A stretch of DNA of 40,001 nt from Mastigocoleus testarum BC008 (GTDB lineage: Bacteria > Cyanobacteriota > Cyanobacteriia > Cyanobacteriales > Nostocaceae): assembly GCF_001456025.1 (NCBI RefSeq), contig NZ_LMTZ01000008.1, positions 1 to 40,001 of the forward strand. The letters are read 5' to 3'. Below are positions 25,486-34,120 of the stretch, in pieces. Numbering within the stretch: position 1 is the stretch's first letter; every line of letters begins with the position of its first letter. The translations under genes and the position numbers were made by a program. Under the pieces are notes generated by a model, which did no database searches, was not told the origin of the DNA, and saw only the letters and a list, made by a program, of their open reading frames with translations.

Positions 25486-25947
25486 ACTTATTGACCTCTT
25501 GAAAATTTAAATTTCATAATATTATTTTATAAATTAGCAAAATTTTCTATACTCGTACTTCACACGGAGGACAGAATAATTGCAAATTTATATTCAGTAT
25601 TTAGTTAGGGATTTTTGAAATTTAACTATATCTTTTGATAGGCTCTGTTTATATCCAATAAATTATTTATTACCTTTTCAAGTAGGCTCATATTTCTTTC
25701 AGTTATATATGTTGCACTTATATTTATTCCAAACATTTATTCCAAAGTGGTCCACCTGCGCCGACAGCCAACATTTTTTTGGAAAATTTCCAAAATTTCC
25801 AAAATTTACTTTAAGATACTATTTGTTTGACTCAACGATTTGAGATAAATTTAGAATTTAACTAAAAATCGATTTTTAAGCAAAATGTATCTATAAAAAT
25901 GTCACTTAATTTTTCCAAAAACGGGGAAATATTTCGGGAGGTAAATT
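25486..25947. other. Divergent spacer, csbD and large mscS genes
   Basis: No gene is seen in 462 bp. It contains a 13-bp tandem duplication (25722-25747, one mismatch) and a run of TTTCCAAAA repeats with a near-palindromic TTTGGAAAATTTCCAAA (about 25778-25794), which could be an operator. Promoters for both genes must lie here. Confidence 0.5.
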
Positions 25948-27573
25948 TTGCGAGCTAAATTTGTTGCATTGGCTATTTTTTCAACTTTAATAATTGTTGG
26001 AGTGACGCCAAACTTGGTTGGAGCGCAGATCCCTTCGTTGCATCAGTTGCAATTACCTTCTAAAGGAATAAAAAATCTTGAAAATAGAATCGTTTCCGAC
26101 TGGGTTTACTTAGATGGAAGGCGTTTGTTTCGAGTAGCAGCACCAAAATCCAAACTTGGAGAACGTTTACAAACTATTCAAGCTAAGCTGGATGATATTA
26201 GGCAAGATTATTTGAAGCGACCCAACGAAAAGGTAGATATAAAAGTACTAAACCAAGAAAATGGGTCCCCAGCTATTTACGTAAACGATCAAGAAGTTTT
26301 AGAAATTACCGAACAAGATGCAGAATTGAATGAATCAGACCAAAAAAACTTTGCATCTAAAGTTCGAGATATCTTAGAAGAGAATTTACAAAAAGCTAAA
26401 CAGGAACGTCAAAAGGAGTTTTTACTACAACAAAGTAAGATCGCAGCAGCAACAGGGTTAGCAATGGTATTTTTGAGTTTGGGTATTTACACTATCTCTC
26501 AACGACGCTCAAAACAGCTGTCATCAGAAGGTAAACATCCAGTATCAGATAAAACCAAACCAATTACTACTCTGCTGAAACAACAACAGAAACAGCATTT
26601 GCGAGAAGTTAGGCGAAGAGTTTTACAATTAACTCATACAGGAATTTGGGTTGGAGGAAGTTGTTTCATCCTAGGCTTATTTCCTTATACCAGACCGCTT
26701 CAAGTCGCAATTCTCACTGGTGCTCAAATTCCTCTACGCCTTACAGTTATCGGCGCGATCGTCTACATTACAGTGCGGCTAAGTTATTTCATTATCGACC
26801 GCTTAACTTCCGCATTCGTTAAAAGTAGTGCTTTAATTACTCCAGAAACATCTCATAGATTACAACTACGTGTTTCCACCATATCCGGAGTTACTAAGAG
26901 TATTGTTACTCTCATCTGGCTAGTAGCTGGTGTCCTTTTGGGTCTCACAACTTTAGGGGTTGATATCGTTCCCTTACTAGCAGGTGCTAGTTTAGTTGGT
27001 GTTGCGCTTTCTCTTGCTTCCCAAAATTTAATCAAAGATGCAATTAACGGTTTTCTAATTGTTCTAGAAGACCAGTATGCTCTTGGTGATGTAATTAATG
27101 TTGGGGATGTAGGTGGTTTAGTAGAAAATCTCAACCTAAGAATGACCCAAGTACGGGATTCTGAAGGGCGTTTAATTACTATTCCCAACAGTGAAGTTAG
27201 AATAGTAGCCAATCTTTCTAGTCGCTGGTCTCGTGCTGATTTGAGCATTCCTGTTGCTTATCAAACAGATATTGATAAAGCTTTGGAATTAATTAAAACT
27301 GTTGGTTTAGATATGGCAAAAGACCAAGAATGGCGATTGCGTATTCTCGATACTCCAGAAGTTCTGGGAATAGAGAATTTTGGCGAGAGAGGTGTGATTA
27401 TTCGGGTGTGGATCAAAACCCAACCTTTAAAACAGTGGGACGTAGCCAGAGAATATCGACGTCGTGTAAAAATTGCTTTTGACCGAGCTGGAATTTCTAT
27501 CCCCATACCCCAACAGTCTATCTGGGTAAACGAAGCTCAATCTTCACCATCTCAAATTTATCATAAAAGTTAA
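25948..27573 (+). CDS. MscS-family channel with periplasmic N-terminal domain (541 aa)
   Basis: The start is TTG at 25948, supported by GGGAGG (25936-25941) 6 nt upstream. The N-terminus has a signal-like segment (FVALAIFSTLIIVGVTPNLV, then GAQ at 25-27) followed by about 140 soluble residues that should be periplasmic (LENRIVSDWVYLDGRRLFRV, a partly coiled region to about 160). Membrane helices lie at about 167-185, 230-250, 265-285 and 315-345. The MscS core has LLAGASLVGVALSLASQNLI (pore helix, about 345-364), then INGFLIVLEDQYALGDVI, then GGLVENLNLRMTQVRDSEGR and TIPNSEV, ending with ISIPIPQQ. The extra sensor-like domain separates it from the other three MscS in the window. It may sense an envelope cue as well as tension, which is inference. 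Confidence 0.9.
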   Translation: MRAKFVALAIFSTLIIVGVTPNLVGAQIPSLHQLQLPSKGIKNLENRIVSDWVYLDGRRLFRVAAPKSKLGERLQTIQAKLDDIRQDYLKRPNEKVDIKVLNQENGSPAIYVNDQEVLEITEQDAELNESDQKNFASKVRDILEENLQKAKQERQKEFLLQQSKIAAATGLAMVFLSLGIYTISQRRSKQLSSEGKHPVSDKTKPITTLLKQQQKQHLREVRRRVLQLTHTGIWVGGSCFILGLFPYTRPLQVAILTGAQIPLRLTVIGAIVYITVRLSYFIIDRLTSAFVKSSALITPETSHRLQLRVSTISGVTKSIVTLIWLVAGVLLGLTTLGVDIVPLLAGASLVGVALSLASQNLIKDAINGFLIVLEDQYALGDVINVGDVGGLVENLNLRMTQVRDSEGRLITIPNSEVRIVANLSSRWSRADLSIPVAYQTDIDKALELIKTVGLDMAKDQEWRLRILDTPEVLGIENFGERGVIIRVWIKTQPLKQWDVAREYRRRVKIAFDRAGISIPIPQQSIWVNEAQSSPSQIYHKS

Positions 27574-27925
27574 TAATCTTAATTTATAGCAGCAAAATAA
27601 TAATTCTCTTAATAATTGAAGAAAGATTATATCACGACATATACTTATAGTGTAAAATATTATAATTAAATAATATTTTTTGTAAAAATCATAGATTTCT
27701 CATGTATGATATATGAGTACGGTAAGTTACCACTTAGTATCGTTTTTCTATCAACTTAAAAACTTATTTCTCTTCTGAATAAAATTGCCAGAGCAGAGCG
27801 CTTTTAACTTGATATTGCTAAATACGAGCCAATTCATCCGGAAACAACGCTGTCTAGCCGCTGGAGAAGTGCCTCGTCTGCGTTTTTCGAAGACCAAAGC
27901 AGATGAAAATTATTAGGAGTAGAAA
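27574..27925. other. Spacer upstream of the single-domain regulator
   Basis: No gene is seen in 352 bp. The last 130 bp (about 27790-27920) are GC-richer than the rest and might be a gene remnant or repeat, but nothing can be named. The regulator has TTAGGAGT just before its ATG. Confidence 0.5.
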
Positions 27926-28360
27926 ATGAAATCAGATATTTCATTCTCCGAAGCACAACAGTCGGTTGATTCAGAACCTTTAATTTTGGCAGTTGAAGAT
28001 AATGAAGATAATTTATTAATAGTCAACTATGTTGTTGATTCTCTTGACTGCAAGTTCATTGGTGAAATGAGTGGTGAAAAAACTTTAATCATAGCTAGGA
28101 ACTATCGACCAGACTTAATATTATTGGATATAATGCTACCCGACATCAATGGCATTGATGTTTTTCGACAACTTCAACTAGATCCAATAACAAAATCGAT
28201 TCCCGTTATAGCTGTAACAGCTTTAGCTATGTTAGAGGAGCAAAAGACAATTTCGGAATCTGGTTTTGACGGATATATTACCAAACCTTATTTATTGGAA
28301 GACTTGGAAGATATTATTCGTCTTCACATTCCTAAGCTTGGGACTAAACTTGTCGCTTAG
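27926..28360 (+). CDS. Single-domain (CheY-type) response regulator
   Basis: A 144-residue receiver domain without output domain. The acidic pair is in VEDNEDN (about 23-29), the phosphoacceptor Asp68 in LILLDIMLPDING, the switch Thr in VIAVTALAM, and the conserved Lys in YITKPYLLEDLED. A 16-residue N-terminal extension (SDISFSEAQQSVDSE) precedes it. Such regulators act by protein-protein contact or in phosphorelays. No kinase is next to it; the CHASE3 kinase lies about 23 kb away in the window and pairing is only conceivable. TTAGGAGT is a good SD, 7 nt before the ATG. Confidence 0.92.
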   Translation: MKSDISFSEAQQSVDSEPLILAVEDNEDNLLIVNYVVDSLDCKFIGEMSGEKTLIIARNYRPDLILLDIMLPDINGIDVFRQLQLDPITKSIPVIAVTALAMLEEQKTISESGFDGYITKPYLLEDLEDIIRLHIPKLGTKLVA

Positions 28361-28663
28361 CCCAGATGTTTAACTTAGAAATAGATGTGAGAACTATAAG
28401 CACAGGTAAGATAAGTTAATCAACTATCTACTAAAAGCTTGTAAAAGTAAACTATGGGTGGTTTATGAACTGACAAACCTTGTTAGAGACGCGACATGTT
28501 CCCTTGCGGGAACGTGAAGAAGATGGCGTCTCTAGAATATTGAACCTTATGAGTAACTTAGGATCAGTACAGTTCTCAATTTGTTAGAGCTTTTTGCTGG
28601 AATCATGATTAGTGAGTTATACTCAAATATTTTCAGACTAAATTGATACATTACTCTTGATCC
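28361..28663. other. Spacer with dispersed hairpin repeat
   Basis: Besides the stem-loop at 28484-28534, no gene is seen between the regulator and the convergent DUF2294 gene. Confidence 0.6.
28484..28534. repeat. Nested hairpin repeat (TAGAGACGC...GCGTCTCTA)
   Basis: Perfect outer 9-bp arms TAGAGACGC (28484-28492) and GCGTCTCTA (28526-28534), with an inner hairpin GTTCCC/GGGAAC (28498-28503, 28508-28513). Repeats with GAGACGC arms are common dispersed elements in filamentous cyanobacterial genomes. It may also end transcription between the convergent genes. Confidence 0.65.
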
Positions 28664-29050
28664 TTAAGGCGCAGGTTCTGAGTTAATGAAGTCAATTTTA
28701 GGAGTTGTTTTTACTTCGGGTTTTACTGTCATTAAAGCAATTAAGCTGATGTAGTCAGATTCGGGATGAGTAGCAAAAAGTAGTTCGGATATCTTTATCT
28801 CGATAGTTTCTTCGATTATTTTTTTCAGCCGTGGTTGTAGGATTTGCTCTATACTTTCCCTAACTTCTTTTGCTACTCCTGCGTAACCATTAAGGATTAG
28901 TAATTGTTCTGGTTTAGTGAGAGCATCTTTGATCGTTATAGTTAGTTGATTCTCATAAAGTCTACAACGTATTTCACTTGGTTTGTGCTTAAGCTCATTC
29001 CAAAACAAAGAGTGAATTTTTTGCGAGAGAACTTGTTCTACATTGTTCAT
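28664..29050 (-). CDS. DUF2294/MpsC-like protein (128 aa)
   Basis: A small soluble alpha/beta protein of the DUF2294 (MpsC-like) family. It has LSQKIHSLFWNELKHKPSEI, then RCRLYENQLTITIKDALTKP, then EQLLILNGYAGVAKEVRESI, the order of the family pattern (YNE..GRGP..., I...L...LT..E). Family members in Firmicutes are linked to a membrane-potential-generating system, but for cyanobacterial copies the function is unknown. It is paralogous to the gene at 29304 (shared LSQ.I..L..NEL.H.P and PEQLLI..G). The two are separated by 253 bp with a hairpin (29125-29146), so they are probably independent units. Confidence 0.8.
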   Translation of the reverse strand: MNNVEQVLSQKIHSLFWNELKHKPSEIRCRLYENQLTITIKDALTKPEQLLILNGYAGVAKEVRESIEQILQPRLKKIIEETIEIKISELLFATHPESDYISLIALMTVKPEVKTTPKIDFINSEPAP

Positions 29051-29124
29051 GATATTTTTGAATGAATATACGTATTGGGAGTACTTTAGAAATCCTTAAA
29101 CTTTCGAGTACTGATAATATTTAG

Positions 29125-29146
29125 CCCAGGGAAAATATTCCCCGGG
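29125..29146 (-). terminator. Hairpin between DUF2294 paralogues
   Basis: CCCAGGGAA pairs with TTCCCCGGG with one mismatch and a 4-nt loop. It lies downstream of the 29304-29717 gene on the - strand. No U-tract follows, so it is a terminator candidate only. Confidence 0.45.
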
Positions 29147-29303
29147 TAAATGTTTAATGTTTGCGATTTAATTCTTGCATCAGTATGACAAGGTGAATAA
29201 TCGAAAAACTAGCAGTCAAAAAATGAAGGGAAAAAGTAAAATTCAATAATTAAACTTTAGCTTGACGAACTCAATGCTTACAAAATATTCAATTCATATT
29301 TAG

Positions 29304-29717
29304 CTACTTTTTATGCGATGATTTAGCTTTTACCTTTGGAATTGAATCTGGGTTCCGAACTGAAGGTGTTTCTGATAAAACAGCAATAACGCCACTGCGA
29401 CCAGTTTCTAAGGTTGCATCAGATAATAAATCAAGTACTTTAACTTCTAAAACTTCTGCTATTAATTCTTTCAGTTTGGGTTCAATTGCTTCATCTAGAC
29501 CATAACGTACCTGTTCTGCTAATTTATCCTCGCCTTTTTCTATCAATAATTGTTCTGGGGAAGTAATACTATCTTCTATAACAATTGCTAAGGTTGCGTC
29601 AAATAACTGACAGATAACCTTAGTAGGTCTATGTCCTAATTCATTTGTATATAAAGCTTGGATAGTTTGTGAAAGATTTCTCTCTAACTGTCCACGAGTT
29701 GGTGTTGTGCTGCTCAT
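29304..29717 (-). CDS. DUF2294/MpsC-like protein (137 aa)
   Basis: Second DUF2294-family copy. It has RGQLERNLSQTIQALYTNEL, then GHRPTKVICQLFDATLAIVI, then EDSITSPEQLLIEKGEDKLA, then LKELIAEVLEVKVLDLLSDA, and a Lys/Ser-rich tail. It shares with the neighbour the N-terminal helix, the central strand pair and the PEQLLI motif, so it is a tandem paralogue that has diverged substantially. GGAG lies before the ATG on the - strand. No membrane segment is present. Function is unknown; the pair may act together, which is inference. Confidence 0.82.
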   Translation of the reverse strand: MSSTTPTRGQLERNLSQTIQALYTNELGHRPTKVICQLFDATLAIVIEDSITSPEQLLIEKGEDKLAEQVRYGLDEAIEPKLKELIAEVLEVKVLDLLSDATLETGRSGVIAVLSETPSVRNPDSIPKVKAKSSHKK

Positions 29718-29928
29718 CCATTAACTCCTTGTCAATACAGACCACTACTAATAAGTCAGTACGCTGTCAATTAATACAAGTTTATTTCCACCAGCATGAT
29801 TTTTTCGCTAAAATTGCAGGCTGAGGGAAGAAAGCTGCACTAAAAGATGAATCTGCTTGAGTTATTAATAGCGGTGCGAATTATTATTACGTTTGAAAAC
29901 TTATCGTCAATAATTTTCAGTTGAAACA

Positions 29929-30294
29929 CTACTGTTTAGCAACTGGTGTTTCACTATTTAATGTATAATTCATCAGGAATGAACTGACAAAAGATAAAAT
30001 CAGAGGACCAAATATAAATGCTAAAGGTCCACTAACGGTAAATCCTGGAGCGAATAAAGAAGCTAACCAAAAACAAATACCATTAACAACTAAGGAAAAT
30101 AATCCCAGGGTAATTAAATTTAAAGGTAAAGTAAGCAAAGATAAAATTGGTTTAATGAATGAATTAACCAAGCCAATTATTACTGCTGCAATCAGCGCTG
30201 CAGGGAATGTTGCTATATTTACTCCCGGGAAAATGATGTCAACGACTAATAGACTTAAAGCCGTACCTAATAAAGTTAAAAAGTATCCTAGCAT
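29929..30294 (-). CDS. Small four-helix membrane protein (phage holin family 4-like)
   Basis: A 121-residue protein of four hydrophobic helices: GYFLTLLGTALSLLVVDIIF, then FPAALIAAVIIGLVNSFIKP, then ILSLLTLPLNLITLGLFSLV with VNGICFWLA, then GPLAFIFGPLILSFVSSFLM. The motif AAVIIGLVNSFIKPIL..LTLPLN matches the DUF360/phage-holin-4 family found in most cyanobacteria and other bacteria. Despite the name, these chromosomal copies are not known to be phage holins. It is a single-gene unit, upstream of the divergent Pmp3 gene. Confidence 0.85.
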   Translation of the reverse strand: MLGYFLTLLGTALSLLVVDIIFPGVNIATFPAALIAAVIIGLVNSFIKPILSLLTLPLNLITLGLFSLVVNGICFWLASLFAPGFTVSGPLAFIFGPLILSFVSSFLMNYTLNSETPVAKQ

Positions 30295-30502
30295 AGTTGT
30301 TTCCTTGGAAAAACAATATTTCTATTTGGTTGTAATTAAACTAATGTGTTCAATTTAAATTTTAAGTTATTTCTATTGTGCAAAACTTCGCGGGATATAA
30401 CCTCTCTAAAAAGATATATATCTCTATTTATTATTTATACTCAAAAGTATGTTTTTTTTAAATAATTAATAAACAAAAATCTAACCATTGAAACCTTGCG
30501 AC

Positions 30503-30546
30503 TAATCTCTAGATAGAGGAATCTTAGTTAACTATGGTTACATAAT
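30503..30546 (+). promoter_or_regulatory. Motif plus -10-like box upstream of the Pmp3 gene
   Basis: TAATCTCTAGATAGA (30503-30517), followed after 23 nt by CATAAT (30541-30546), 31 nt before the ATG. Same motif and near-identical spacing as at 22217. Confidence 0.5.
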
Positions 30547-30577
30547 TATGAATAATTGTTTCTTTTAATCGATAACT

Positions 30578-30772
30578 ATGAAGTTATTACGAATTATTCT
30601 CGGTATCGTATTACCACCTGTAGGTGTATTTCTAACATACGGAGTTAGTCCTGCCTTAATAATCAATATTTTGTTAACCTTGCTCGGATTTCTTCCTGGT
30701 AGCATTCATGCATTGTGGGCTATTACTAAGTATTACGAGAAAGAAAGTCAGGGCGGAAATGCGGCATATTGA
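30578..30772 (+). CDS. Pmp3/YqaE-family small membrane peptide
   Basis: A 64-residue protein with two helices: LLRIILGIVLPPVGVFLTYG, then LIINILLTLLGFLPGSIHAL, followed by a polar C-terminal tail (YYEKESQGG). The LPPVGV motif and the LLGFLPGSIHALW segment are the Pmp3 (UPF0057) signature. The family modulates membrane potential and salt or cold tolerance in yeast and plants; bacterial copies are mostly untested. No SD is seen. It has its own promoter-motif site upstream and a terminator-like hairpin downstream. Confidence 0.93.
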   Translation: MKLLRIILGIVLPPVGVFLTYGVSPALIINILLTLLGFLPGSIHALWAITKYYEKESQGGNAAY

Positions 30773-30805
30773 GGCTCATTACTTGGTAATAAATATTGCA
30801 TGTAT

Positions 30806-30830
30806 AGGGACGTGAAGCAATCACGTTCCT
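30806..30830 (+). terminator. Hairpin after the Pmp3 gene
   Basis: AGGGACGTGA (30806-30815) pairs with TCACGTTCCT (30821-30830) with one G-U pair and a 5-nt loop, followed by TATTT. It lies 33 nt after the Pmp3 stop. Confidence 0.6.
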
Positions 30831-30959
30831 TATTTCATATTTCATCTCACTCGGACTATTTGAGGGCAATCAATATTTGAGACTGAATTGCATAAAAATC
30901 TATTACAATAATGGCTTTATTAAAGTCCCGTTAGTAAGATTTGAGATAGATGAATTGAG

Positions 30960-32243
30960 TTATAATTGCCAAAAAAATAATAACATTAGACGTCCTAATA
31001 GTTTCTCTTTTAATGGACGATGCTTTAAATTTTTTAATGTTAAACTATGACTGCGACTAAAGCCATCTAAAAAAAAATCCTCTATTCTTTTAGTTAATGT
31101 ATATTCTGTTATTAAAAGATTTAATTCATCATTATGAAAAAAACTACGGGGGTCGAAATTAGCACTACCAATACTTACCCAACAATCATCTATCAGCATA
31201 GCTTTAGCATGCATCATACTTGCCTGATATTCATATATACTGATATCTGATTTAATTAGTTTACTGAATAATTCTAGAGAAGCAAAGCGAACTGGTGGTT
31301 TATCAGTGCGGGGTCCCATTGTGAGAATACGTACATCAATCCCCTTGCGCTTTGCTCGAATCAAAATATCTCGAGAATTTCTATTGGGTAAAAAATAAGG
31401 ACTAGCAATCCATACCCGTTTTCTTGCTGCAGCTATTAAAGATTGAAATAAAGAACGAATACCTGAATCCCTGAGTGTAGGATCTTCCCCTGCGTCGATC
31501 AGGATTGTTTGCTGATTTTCCTGGTTGAACTTAAAATTTTCCTCACTGAAATTAGCGCTACCACCAGCATCCAGCCAATGTTGAATAAAAAGATTTTTTA
31601 GCCTTTCAATGATAGAACCTTGGAGACAAACTTCGTAATCAAACCAAGGAGTTTTATCCCCAATTCCATCTCGACCATCCCAATAATCAGAAATTCCCGC
31701 TCCACCAATCAATGCTATTTTGTTGTCAACCAAAAGTAATTTCCGATGATTGCGCCTGAGATAATAAAAAGGATCTCTCCAACTAAAGCGATTAAAAAAA
31801 AGAACTTCAACTCCTGAAGATTTCAGAGATGACCAGTATTTCGATGGTATTTCTTTTGCTCCATAATGGTCTGCAAGTACTTGTACCTTTACTCCACTTT
31901 GAGCTTTTTCTGCTAAAGCTAAAGCAAATTCGTTCGCGCGACGACCTGGTGTCATAATAAAGGTTTCAAACTGAATCGATTTGGAAGCCTTACTAATTGC
32001 TTCTAGTCGATATGCAAAAATTTGTTCTGCAAATACACAGAAATTAGTTATTTTTCCTTCAGTAATAAAAGAATCTGACAATCCAGCCATTGTGGAAGCA
32101 AAATTTTTTGCTTTTGGTGAAGGTAAATCGCATATCTGGTAAGGAATCCGCAAATGGAAAAAACCCCGAAGATAAAGAACCAGAATAACGATTACAAGTG
32201 CAATGAATATACTAGCAATTAGCCATCCTAATAAATTAAACAT
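30960..32243 (-). CDS. Cardiolipin synthase-like phospholipase D family protein
   Basis: A 427-residue membrane-anchored phospholipid synthase. A single N-terminal helix (about 7-27) is followed by two PLD half-domains. Both HKD motifs are intact: H166-x-K168-x4-D173 (NHRKLLLVDNKIALIGGAG) and H345-x-K347-x4-D352 (MHAKAMLIDDCWVSIGSANF). SPYFLPNRN (about 281-289) is also typical of bacterial cardiolipin synthases. E. coli ClsA has two N-terminal helices, so this single-helix form is closer to ClsB-type enzymes. It condenses phosphatidylglycerol or a related lipid into cardiolipin or a similar product. Most cyanobacteria have little cardiolipin, so the physiological product here is uncertain. 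It may act with the lipid kinase at 23910. Confidence 0.9.
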   Translation of the reverse strand: MFNLLGWLIASIFIALVIVILVLYLRGFFHLRIPYQICDLPSPKAKNFASTMAGLSDSFITEGKITNFCVFAEQIFAYRLEAISKASKSIQFETFIMTPGRRANEFALALAEKAQSGVKVQVLADHYGAKEIPSKYWSSLKSSGVEVLFFNRFSWRDPFYYLRRNHRKLLLVDNKIALIGGAGISDYWDGRDGIGDKTPWFDYEVCLQGSIIERLKNLFIQHWLDAGGSANFSEENFKFNQENQQTILIDAGEDPTLRDSGIRSLFQSLIAAARKRVWIASPYFLPNRNSRDILIRAKRKGIDVRILTMGPRTDKPPVRFASLELFSKLIKSDISIYEYQASMMHAKAMLIDDCWVSIGSANFDPRSFFHNDELNLLITEYTLTKRIEDFFLDGFSRSHSLTLKNLKHRPLKEKLLGRLMLLFFWQL

Positions 32244-32619
32244 GAGTATGACATTTTATTAAACATTATATTTTATGTCTAAAAACTCTTTTTATCTAAT
32301 TTTTTGACTCAAAATATAAAATAAAAAAACTTATATTATTTCTGTAAAAAATATTACGAAAATAATAATTTCAAGATAAAAGTCCAAGATGCAAATTGAC
32401 ATACAGCGATCCCACTTGAGATTTGAACAACTACTATATCCAAACCTAAACCCAGAAGTAATCCCCATTTTAAATTATTTAGGATCGCTATATTCTACTA
32501 TTTTGACAATTTATTAAAGTTTATTTTGAGATTATCTATTATAAGTTACTTTTATATTCTAATATTTTTTAATCATAAAAATATTACTTTTACTATATTC
32601 TATGAACTCGAGAATTATT
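32244..32619. other. AT-rich spacer with long inverted repeat
   Basis: No gene is seen in 376 bp. AGCGATCC (32405-32412) pairs perfectly with GGATCGCT (32482-32489) around a 69-nt interior. The patch is somewhat GC-richer than its flanks. It could be a small RNA or a repeat; it is not identified. Confidence 0.45.
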
Positions 32620-33534
32620 TTAAACAGTAGCTGAAGTGACTAGAGCTGGATGAAAAGTTGCGTAGTTCTGAACTTGATACTTTTCTAAAATATTCCGAGC
32701 AGCAGCAAGCTGAATTGCTGTACCGCTTAGTAATACTAAATAATCGCCGAGAAAAACTCGGTAGTTGTAATGCTTAGCAATGTCGTCAGGAATGTCAAAT
32801 GCTGCAAAATTATATTGAGGAGCAGTAATTGCAACATTATAAATATTATCGAGGCGATCCGTCCGTTTAGCAACAACGGCCACTTGTCCCATGGGAAAAT
32901 CGTTTTCTCTGAGATCTTTCAGTGCTTTTTCTAAATCTTGACGTAGAAAGAATAATCCAACCCCATACTGATAACGTCTGTTGAGGATCGTAGAAGTAAC
33001 AGCAGACATCGCACAAGTATCCCAATTCTCAACACCATGACTCCGACAAATCATTTCTGCGAGTGCAATTTCGCGACTATCTCCATTAACTATTAGTAAA
33101 TAATGTCCCTGCTCAACCAAGTAGCTGTAGATTTTCGCTTTTTCCTCAGGTATTCCCAACCGAATTAATGTAAGATTAAGCCCTTCTGTCGCTGTAGCAA
33201 TTGGGTTTCTACTCAACGCACTAGCAACTACTGGAGCTTCAGTTCCTGCTAACATAACTGCTTGATTTCCTGGGATGATTAAAACTCCCAAACTAATCAG
33301 CGATTCTATTAATCCGTTTATTGAATTATTGCTAAATGCTCTATTTATAATATATTGATTTTCTCGTTTATTAATATTTTTATTAAGTTCTACTCCAGAA
33401 AAATCTTCTTTTTTGCCAACAATTAATATTTGATCTATTGAGAATTTGGCGTTTTTGAGCCTTTTCAAGGCTAATCCAATATCTTTACGACTGACAAATA
33501 CTCCGATAGCTCGTTTATTTCTATCTATATCCAT
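32620..33534 (-). CDS. Duplicated GSP17M-like protein (304 aa)
   Basis: Two GSP17M-like units in tandem. Unit 1: lobe RAIGVFVSRKDIGLALKRLK (8-28), a degenerate hydrophobic middle (SLGVLIIPGNQAVMLAG, about 80-97) where relatives have a glycine zipper, then LGIPEEKAKIY (126-136) and HYLLIVN (144-150). Unit 2: YGVGLFFLRQDLEKALKDLR (190-209), no zipper, then FDIPDDIAKHY (246-256) and DYLVLLSG (264-271). The unit-to-unit match is clear in both lobes. Most of the Gly/Ala zipper has been lost, so membrane insertion is doubtful. Unit 2 is organised like the small protein at 234. The family is stress-associated with unknown function. The GlsB-type gene lies 139 bp upstream on the same strand, with no clear terminator between them. 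Confidence 0.8.
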   Translation of the reverse strand: MDIDRNKRAIGVFVSRKDIGLALKRLKNAKFSIDQILIVGKKEDFSGVELNKNINKRENQYIINRAFSNNSINGLIESLISLGVLIIPGNQAVMLAGTEAPVVASALSRNPIATATEGLNLTLIRLGIPEEKAKIYSYLVEQGHYLLIVNGDSREIALAEMICRSHGVENWDTCAMSAVTSTILNRRYQYGVGLFFLRQDLEKALKDLRENDFPMGQVAVVAKRTDRLDNIYNVAITAPQYNFAAFDIPDDIAKHYNYRVFLGDYLVLLSGTAIQLAAARNILEKYQVQNYATFHPALVTSATV

Positions 33535-33673
33535 AACATTTAAGACTTAAATAAATTAATAATGTTTCTTTAATTTAATCAATGAGTAGAAATGATTTAA
33601 TCAAAATATATGATTATATCTGTGAAGTTTGTTAAATAAGTACTTGATTCTGATTACCTTAACTTTAAGTCGG

Positions 33674-33958
33674 TTACAAAACTCTATTAATACGAGTTAT
33701 GAATCCCCAAACAAATATCAACAACATCCCACTTAATACGGTAAATAAAATATTACTTACAGAAAATATTCCAGCTGATGCGAAGACAACAGAAAAATTT
33801 TCTAAAAGGAATTGACTTATATATCCTCCAACCAGTGCACCAAAAATTCCTAAGCCAATTATTGAGTGACTTTCACCAACTATACGTCTCGGATAAAATA
33901 ATTTTGCTAGTGTTGCAGCAATCAATCCTAAAATAACCCAAGCGATAATCGTACCCAT
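33674..33958 (-). CDS. GlsB/YeaQ/YmgE-type transglycosylase-associated protein
   Basis: A 94-residue protein with three hydrophobic helices: MGTIIAWVILGLIAATLAKL, then SIIGLGIFGALVGGYISQFL, then SNILFTVLSGMLLIFVWGFI. The start (WVILGLIAATLAK) and LGIFGALVGGYI match the family pattern (G.I..W...G..AG...., GIVGA..GG). Members are small general-stress envelope proteins, some co-induced with Asp23/Gls24 in Gram-positives; the transglycosylase link is historical and untested. A degenerate copy of the shared motif lies upstream (34017-34058). Confidence 0.9.
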   Translation of the reverse strand: MGTIIAWVILGLIAATLAKLFYPRRIVGESHSIIGLGIFGALVGGYISQFLLENFSVVFASAGIFSVSNILFTVLSGMLLIFVWGFITRINRVL

Positions 33959-34016
33959 GTAATTTACTTTTCTTATAATTGAAGATTAGTGACTACTTAA
34001 ATTTGCGATTACTTTC

Positions 34017-34058
34017 ATAATAAAGTAGGCAGATTTATAATTAGCTCTATCTATCGAA
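34017..34058 (-). promoter_or_regulatory. Degenerate motif plus -10-like box upstream of GlsB gene
   Basis: On the - strand TTCGATAGATAGAG (34058 to 34045), then TATTAT (34022 to 34017) 23 nt after the AGATAGA end, about 60 nt before the ATG. It differs from CTCTAGATAGA at two core positions. Confidence 0.35.
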
Positions 34059-34120
34059 CCAATGTTAGTTTTCTAAAGTTGTATGATGAACACACCCAAT
34101 GGAAATTATTAGACATAGTT

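Noticed and set aside
28484..28534. CRISPR-like repeat
   Set aside because: A single nested hairpin without repeated units or spacers; no cas gene is present.
29929..30294. A phage or prophage holin
   Set aside because: The family name suggests phage, but no lysis, structural or integrase gene is nearby and chromosomal members are widespread in cyanobacteria.
30960..32243. PLD-type antiviral nuclease or defence system
   Set aside because: The N-terminal membrane helix, SPYFLPNRN segment and two HKD motifs fit a cardiolipin synthase-like enzyme; no defence partner genes are nearby.
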